Of a stretch of 10,647 bases of DNA, positions 7,225 through 10,647 are shown piece after piece; the stretch's first letter is position 1, and every line of letters starts with the position of its first letter. The translations under genes were made by a program, and so were the position numbers. The DNA is from Lentisphaeria bacterium (GTDB taxonomy: Bacteria > Verrucomicrobiota > Lentisphaeria > Oligosphaerales > PUNB01). The stretch is taken from contig SLNM01000104.1 of assembly GCA_007133055.1 (NCBI GenBank), positions 1-10,647 on the forward strand. Reading direction: 5' to 3'. Below the pieces are notes generated by a model. The model did no database searches. It saw nothing but the letters and a program-made list of their open reading frames with translations, and was not told the DNA's origin.

Positions 7225-7342
7225 GCGAAATACGCGAAAGGGGACAGGGACAGTTTTGAACCACTAATCTGCACTAATCGACACTGATTAGGTTGTTTTA
7301 TGACTTGCTATTATCTGCGTATATCTGCGTTATCTGCGGTTA
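7216..7342. repeat. three 10-nt-periodic repeats of different sequence versions
   Basis: Three members of the same layout sit within 127 bp. At 7216-7241 (minus orientation) the unit is the TTCGCG version; at 7259-7290 (minus) it is the ATTAGTG version; at 7312-7342 (plus) it is ATCTGCG, ending CTGCGGTTAA. The first two are joined by GGGGACAGGGACAGTTTTG. The stretch at 7255-7285 is identical over 31 nt to 9658-9688. Confidence 0.7.
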
Positions 7343-7375
7343 ATTGATAAATAATGACTCATGGCCGAATTCGCA

Positions 7376-7388
7376 TGAATTAATCAGG
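7376..7388 (+). repeat. isolated copy of the TGAATTAATCAGG end motif
   Basis: This 13-mer is identical to the inner end of the right arm of the palindrome at 219-405, and a one-mismatch form (TGAATTAAGCAGG) occurs at 10301-10313. No partner arm is found near it, so it may be a leftover element end. It abuts the 3' end of the FmdE fusion gene. Confidence 0.35.
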
Positions 7389-8348
7389 TTAAACCTTTTT
7401 GAGGCAGGGCTGGCATACTTTTTCACCGTCATGCTCGCGGAGACGGTTTTCCATGACATTTTCGCCGCAGATCGCGCATGGCTCGGAACGCCTGATTCGA
7501 GCCGGAGCCGGCTCGTCAATGGTTACCCGGGCAACGGAGACAAGCTCCGCCAAAGGCGCAGTGAGCACCCATTTGGTGAAAGCCTCCCGGTTCTCCCGCA
7601 GCTCGGCAGAGGCTCCGCGACCATGGAAGAGCACCCGCACTCCCTGCCTAATCGTGCGGCTGTAGAGAGTGTACACCTGCTTGCCATAATCGTGGAACCG
7701 CAGATTGCCCTTGCCGAAGGTGCAGCCGGTGACACACTGCAAGGCATCCACGCCGCAGGCATCGTTCTCCACAATCGCCACCACCTCCTCGTCCTGGGCC
7801 CGCATCGAGCGCAGAGCATCGAGCGCGGCGGTCGCCATTCTGTAGCCGATGGCGAGCCCGGGGCAATCATGACCATGAAAGGCTATGATCTCCTGGTATT
7901 CCGGCGACCTGTCACCTGCCAGCGCCGGTGTCCCGGCGTTCTCATTCCAATTCATATTCTGGAAATCAATGATCCCGCCCCTGCATATTTCGAAACCGCA
8001 CCGAGCATAGAAAGACTCCAAGTTCCCACTGAACGTCACTTGCACGCATCGGACGCCAGCCTCCTGCAGGTCGCGGATCGCTCGGCGAACCATCCGGGTG
8101 CCGAGTCCGTCCCCTTGGCTCTTCGGGTGAATCGCCAAATCCACGAGAAGCGCATCGGCCACACCGTCGCTCAACACCGACATATAGCCAAGCAACTGGT
8201 CATCCTCACCACGCATCGTGTAGTATGCGAAGAGCTTCGAGAGTGTGCGTTCATACGCATCCTCCGCCTTATCCCAGCCCACGGCCTGCCGCAGATCGGC
8301 AATCTCCCTCGACTGCACAGAGCCATTTCTGACGATTTCTTTTTCCAC
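7389..8348 (-). CDS. GNAT acetyltransferase domain fused to an FmdE-type domain with C-terminal zinc ribbon
   Basis: Three domains can be read. Residues 1-130 are a GNAT-type N-acetyltransferase: DALLVDLAIHP, the acetyl-CoA loop SQGDGLGTRMV at 77-87, and ESFYARCGFE at 111-120. Residues about 148-265 are an FmdE-type domain (named from the formylmethanofuran dehydrogenase operon), with FHGHDCPGLAIGYR at 157-170, ENDACGVDALQCVTGCTFGKGNL at 194-216 and potential metal ligands H160, C162, C198, C205 and C209. Residues 289-319 are a short zinc ribbon with C291, C294, C312 and C315, common at the end of FmdE-family proteins. The GNAT fusion is the unusual part. FmdE relatives are linked to molybdenum or tungsten enzyme systems, but their biochemical role is poorly defined. 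The start is GTG with AAGGAAAG 4 nt upstream. The ATPase gene ends 44 nt before it on the same strand, so cotranscription is possible. No molybdenum enzyme gene is in the window. Confidence 0.85.
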   Translation of the reverse strand: MEKEIVRNGSVQSREIADLRQAVGWDKAEDAYERTLSKLFAYYTMRGEDDQLLGYMSVLSDGVADALLVDLAIHPKSQGDGLGTRMVRRAIRDLQEAGVRCVQVTFSGNLESFYARCGFEICRGGIIDFQNMNWNENAGTPALAGDRSPEYQEIIAFHGHDCPGLAIGYRMATAALDALRSMRAQDEEVVAIVENDACGVDALQCVTGCTFGKGNLRFHDYGKQVYTLYSRTIRQGVRVLFHGRGASAELRENREAFTKWVLTAPLAELVSVARVTIDEPAPARIRRSEPCAICGENVMENRLREHDGEKVCQPCLKKV

Positions 8349-8392
8349 TGAACTTTCCTTCGCTTTGACATGTCGGGATCTGGCTCAAATGG

Positions 8393-9523
8393 TCAAACAC
8401 CCAATATTGCCGCAAGGCGGGTTATCGGCAGAATGCGGGCGCGGTACTGTGAAAATTCGACATCCTTCTGTTGAAGATGTACCTGATAGATCAACGGAAT
8501 CGGCACGCGTTCGGCAAAATAGGCGATGTTGCGGCTCAGTTTGCGGTCGCCGCTCTTGCATTCCACAGCAAACTCCGGCTTGCCGTCGCGCAGAACCACG
8601 AAATCCAGTTCGCGCCCTTGACTGTCGCGGAGAAAGCACAAATTCATACGATCACCTTCGGTGTCTTCTCTCCAATGACAGTATTTCAACAAGTTGGAAG
8701 CAACCAGGTTTTCGAAACGGGCGGCTTTGTCCCGACACAGCGACCAATCCCACATGTAAAGCTTACGCTCCTTGCGCGCCGCCCGTAGAGTCGGCACCCC
8801 GTATGGCTGGATGCGAAAGCAATAGTAGAGGTTTTCGAGAATGCCAATCCAGCGGTCGGCCGTCTCGAAGGAGACCGACAATTCCTCACGCAGGTTGTTG
8901 ACCGAAAGCGGAGAGCCGACGCGATCCGGCAGAACACTGGCCAGCAAGTCCATCTGCGACACTTGCTTGACATGCTCGAGGTTGACCAAGTCCTCGTAGA
9001 TTACCCTGCTCAGCCGCTCCCGCTGCCAACGCTTCCAGTGTTTGTCGCTGCCTCTGAGAAAAGGCTCGGGAAAGCCACCGAAGTGCAACAAATGATCGAA
9101 GTCCGTCGATGTAGATGCGGGATTGACCTCGTGCAAGGACAACGGATGCAAACGATGATAATGATAGCGCCCCTGCAAGGAATCGCCGCCCCGACGATAA
9201 TGATCCAGCCGCGCCGAACCAGTAATCAGGAATCGCCTTCCCGATTTGTGCTTGTCATAGAAACCTTTGATCAGGTTGCGCCATCCTCTGAACTTATGAA
9301 TCTCGTCAAAGACTACCAACTCCTGATCGGACGGCAGCGCCCCCTGCAAAAGCATCCGCCGGGCGTTGACATCGTCCCAGTTGAGATAGGCAGGGTGGCT
9401 CTCATCGCCTCCGTCAAGCAGGCTTAACGCCAGCGTCGTCTTGCCGACCTGTCGCGGACCGCCCAAAAACACCATCTTCTCTGCCAGGTCGTCTGCCACA
9501 GTCGCTTTAAGATATCGCTCCAT
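8393..9523 (-). CDS. AAA-type ATPase with DUF4143 domain
   Basis: A member of the widespread AAA_14/DUF4143 ATPase family. The Walker A loop is GGPRQVGKTT at residues 21-30 and Walker B is ELVVFDEIHK at 68-77. RRFLITGSARLD is the sensor-1 strand. A winged-helix-like middle part (SVNNLREELSVSFETADRWI) is followed by a C-terminal nuclease-fold-like motif: D307 in RELDFVV and E321-C-K323 in PEFAVECKSG, the D...ExK pattern. Whether this domain cuts DNA is unknown, and the family's biological role is largely undefined. The start is the ATG preceded by GGAGGA; a longer frame reaches back to a TTG at 9589, but it would overlap the likely promoter and lacks a ribosome-binding site. The resulting 376 residues is usual for the family. 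Such genes are common in variable regions and next to repeats. The GNAT-FmdE gene lies just downstream. Confidence 0.88.
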   Translation of the reverse strand: MERYLKATVADDLAEKMVFLGGPRQVGKTTLALSLLDGGDESHPAYLNWDDVNARRMLLQGALPSDQELVVFDEIHKFRGWRNLIKGFYDKHKSGRRFLITGSARLDHYRRGGDSLQGRYHYHRLHPLSLHEVNPASTSTDFDHLLHFGGFPEPFLRGSDKHWKRWQRERLSRVIYEDLVNLEHVKQVSQMDLLASVLPDRVGSPLSVNNLREELSVSFETADRWIGILENLYYCFRIQPYGVPTLRAARKERKLYMWDWSLCRDKAARFENLVASNLLKYCHWREDTEGDRMNLCFLRDSQGRELDFVVLRDGKPEFAVECKSGDRKLSRNIAYFAERVPIPLIYQVHLQQKDVEFSQYRARILPITRLAAILGV

Positions 9524-9530
9524 ACAGCCA

Positions 9531-9536
9531 TCCTCC
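9531..9536 (-). promoter_or_regulatory. ribosome-binding site deciding the ATPase start
   Basis: GGAGGA on the minus strand, about 7-8 nt before the ATG at 9523. It supports the shorter protein over the TTG-initiated longer frame. Confidence 0.7.
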
Positions 9537-9561
9537 GCATGATAATTTTCGAGTAAACCAT

Positions 9562-9589
9562 AATTTAGTTGTGATTTTTTTCTGTTCAA
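9562..9589 (-). promoter_or_regulatory. candidate sigma70-type promoter for the ATPase gene
   Basis: On the minus strand TTGAAC (9589-9584) and TAAATT (9567-9562) are separated by 16 nt, each matching four of six consensus bases. Transcription would begin near 9555, giving a leader of about 30 nt that contains the ribosome-binding site. The local sequence is AT-rich compared with the neighbouring genes. The candidate is suggestive only. Confidence 0.35.
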
Positions 9590-9657
9590 GTCGAAAATTT
9601 ACCAGAAAAGCACACGAATTCAGAATTGTGGCAAATCTCACATCATTGGCTGCATTA

Positions 9658-9693
9658 TTTGAACCACTAATCTGCACTAATCGACACTAATCA
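9658..9693 (-). repeat. 10-nt-periodic repeat, ATTAGTG version (inverted)
   Basis: On the minus strand it reads as three 10-nt units built on ATTAGTG and ending in GGTT. It matches 7255-7285 exactly over 31 nt. It faces the plus-strand copy at 10267-10298, so the segment between them has inverted ends of about 32 nt (roughly 28 matches). Confidence 0.75.
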
Positions 9694-9694
9694 A

Positions 9695-9777
9695 TGCGGA
9701 AGGATTAAGCTCTTCCGCTGGTCGTGCTTAATTCTTCCGCAGGTGTATCCCTTCGGGAGATTTAGCCCCAAAGGGGC
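9695..9777. repeat. run of three palindromes
   Basis: TGCGGAAGGATTAAGC (9695-9710) pairs with GCTTAATTCTTCCGCA (9726-9741) with one mismatched position. Next come TCCC-TTC-GGGA (9748-9758) and GCCCC-AAA-GGGGC (9765-9777). The last belongs to the dispersed repeat that recurs at 10505-10538. No gene is seen. Confidence 0.65.
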
Positions 9778-9796
9778 GGCATCATCGTAGCCCAGG
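9763..9796 (+). repeat. left part of a split repeat unit
   Basis: Identical over all 34 bases to 10505-10538, ending in CCAGG. Its continuation is not next to it but lies at 10187, on the far side of the hairpin element. Confidence 0.85.
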
Positions 9797-10186
9797 CCTG
9801 ATTCCGTGAAAAGTCAGCGGTGCCGTAGCCGCAAGGCGACAAGACGAAGCTGTGGCATTTCACCGCAAGTCGCAGTTAAAAACCGCAATCCCTGTTCTAT
9901 TGCAGGTTTTTTACTAAAAATAAAATGCGAAATCGGTGATGGTAAATCTATTGACAACAATACGATTGTCTTGAAAACAATTCATGCATTCCCGATTCCG
10001 CATTTTATGCTATGTAAATATATTGCCGAAAGAACAGGGTTCGGCAGATATTTACCAGTCAACGAAGCGGATATGGTGCCGCTGGCTTTCCCATACGGGG
10101 AAAATTGGCGAAAAATAGATTCTAACTCGATTTTTACAAACCAATTATTTCACAATCCTTTTCGCCAATTTTATCACGGATTCGGG
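9797..10186. mobile_element. 390-bp hairpin-array element inserted in a repeat
   Basis: The insertion interrupts a repeat whose intact form is at 10505-10647, and CCAGG is present on both sides (9792-9796 and 10187-10191), a 5-bp target duplication. The ends form an imperfect inverted repeat (CCTGATTCCGTGA and the complement of the right end, CCCGAATCCGTGA, 11 of 13). Inside is a series of stems: 9821-9829/9849-9857; 9878-9889/9899-9911; 9921-9936/9992-10007 (15 of 16); 10014-10030/10040-10055; 10087-10092/10098-10103; and 10101-10114/10159-10172 (perfect 14 bp). It is more AT-rich than its surroundings. A plus-strand frame runs through it and past its end, but the sequence is explained by the stems, so it is not called a gene. 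It has no transposase and would depend on one elsewhere. Confidence 0.7.
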
Positions 10187-10300
10187 CCAGGGTTAAGCGC
10201 AGCGCAACCCTGGGTAGGAATCAGAAAAAAATTGTGCCCTGAAGGGGCACTTCAACATCGCCCTTTGAATTAGTGTCGATTAGTGAAGATCAGTGGTTTA
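10187..10300 (+). repeat. right part of the split repeat unit (copy A)
   Basis: 113 of 114 bases match 10534-10647; the one difference is C versus G in the loop of the first hairpin. It contains the stems CCAGGGTT/AACCCTGG (10187-10194, 10206-10213) and GTGCCC/GGGCAC (10234-10250), and ends in the ATTAGTG-type 10-nt-periodic repeat (10267-10298). Confidence 0.85.
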
Positions 10301-10320
10301 TGAATTAAGCAGGTTATTGT

Positions 10321-10380
10321 GCCCCCGTTTGAGTTCACGCTTTAGCGTGTGCCCCCGTTTGAGTTCACGCTTCAGCGTGT
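10321..10380 (+). repeat. two tandem 30-bp hairpin units
   Basis: Two adjacent 30-bp units (10321-10350, 10351-10380) differ at one base. Each carries the constant text GTTTGAGTT followed by a palindrome, CACGCTTTAGCGTG in the first and CACGCTTCAGCGTG in the second. The only difference lies in the loop. Confidence 0.8.
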
Positions 10381-10419
10381 GGTACCGGGGGCAGGGCAGT
10401 TCTCTCCGGCGCTCAAAAT

Positions 10420-10445
10420 GCACAACCTAAAGGTTGAACTCAAAC
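10420..10445 (-). repeat. inverted hairpin unit with a different stem
   Basis: On the minus strand this keeps the GTTTGAGTTCA and TGTGC flanks of the tandem units, but its stem is CAACCT/AGGTTG instead of CACGCT/AGCGTG. Both stems are fully paired. A further short direct repeat, GCGCTCAAAAxGCACA, occurs at 10409-10424 and 10464-10479. Confidence 0.7.
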
Positions 10446-10504
10446 TTCCGCACACACTAAATTGCGCTCAAAAAGCACAGCGACGCAAAGAGCCCAACCA
10501 ACGG

Positions 10505-10647
10505 TAGCCCCAAAGGGGCGGCATCATCGTAGCCCAGGGTTAAGGGCAGCGCAACCCTGGGTAGGAATCAGAAAAAAATTGTGCCCTGAAGGGGCACTTC
10601 AACATCGCCCTTTGAATTAGTGTCGATTAGTGAAGATCAGTGGTTTA
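10505..10647 (+). repeat. intact repeat unit (copy B), running to the window edge
   Basis: This 143-bp segment joins without interruption the two parts that are separated by 390 bp at 9763-9796 and 10187-10300. It contains GCCCC/GGGGC, CCAGGGTT/AACCCTGG and GTGCCC/GGGCAC stems and ends with the ATTAGTG-type periodic repeat at 10614-10645. It may continue beyond the window. Confidence 0.85.

Noticed and set aside
7344..8351. Plus-strand open frame of 335 codons opposite the GNAT-FmdE gene
   Set aside because: The minus strand holds clear GNAT, FmdE and zinc ribbon motifs. The plus translation has none.
9524..9589. N-terminal extension of the ATPase to a TTG start
   Set aside because: No ribosome-binding site precedes the TTG, the segment contains the likely promoter and leader, and the internal ATG has GGAGGA at good spacing.
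9797..10186. Integron attC sites or a cassette array as an explanation of the serial hairpins
   Set aside because: No GTTRRRY/RYYYAAC core sites pair at the stem ends, there are no cassette genes, and the 5-bp duplication points to transposition instead.
9806..10273. Plus-strand open frame of 155 codons through the hairpin element
   Set aside because: The sequence is explained by consecutive stems, the frame crosses the element's right border into a dispersed repeat, and no ribosome-binding site or known domain is seen.
10321..10380. Possible CRISPR repeats
   Set aside because: The two 30-bp units are directly adjacent with no spacers, and no cas gene is present.

Overview
The window reads as a chromosomal segment of a fairly GC-rich Gram-negative bacterium. 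Exported redox proteins, a B12-type radical SAM enzyme, an FmdE-family protein and the style of the intergenic repeats suggest an anaerobe of the Desulfuromonadota/Desulfobacterota kind. That placement is inference: the window contains no rRNA, tRNA or single-copy marker gene.

Layout. 1-443: a possible C-terminal gene remnant, a terminator-like hairpin, and a 187-bp interrupted palindrome (219-405). 444-2999 (+): an exported endonuclease/exonuclease/phosphatase-fold nuclease with a C-terminal helix-hairpin-helix domain, then a B12-binding radical SAM protein 9 nt downstream. 3000-3351: a gene-free convergent spacer filled with 10-nt-periodic repeats. 3352-4981 (-): an aldo/keto reductase followed by a flavin-reductase-like protein, both with Sec-type signal peptides, so a possible periplasmic redox pair. 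4997-5191: a second long palindrome flanked by 13-bp direct repeats, in the leader of the aldo/keto reductase gene. 5367-6845 (+): an FAD-dependent oxidoreductase. 6846-7388: a repeat-rich convergent spacer. 7389-9523 (-): an AAA/DUF4143 ATPase and, 44 nt downstream, a GNAT-FmdE-zinc ribbon fusion. 9590-10647: about 1 kb with no credible gene, built almost entirely of palindromes and direct repeats.

The protein genes belong to known families. The least ordinary protein features are the GNAT-FmdE fusion and the exported forms of two usually cytosolic redox enzymes. The most unusual DNA is non-coding. A 390-bp element made of about six consecutive hairpins (9797-10186) has split one copy of a repeat, and an unsplit copy of that repeat at 10505-10647 acts as an empty-site reference, exposing a 5-bp target duplication. 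A second theme is a family of three-unit repeats with a 10-nt period that share a layout but appear in at least five different sequence versions. A third is a small hairpin family whose stems differ by paired, compensating changes.

All functions are read from sequence motifs by eye; no database search was run.
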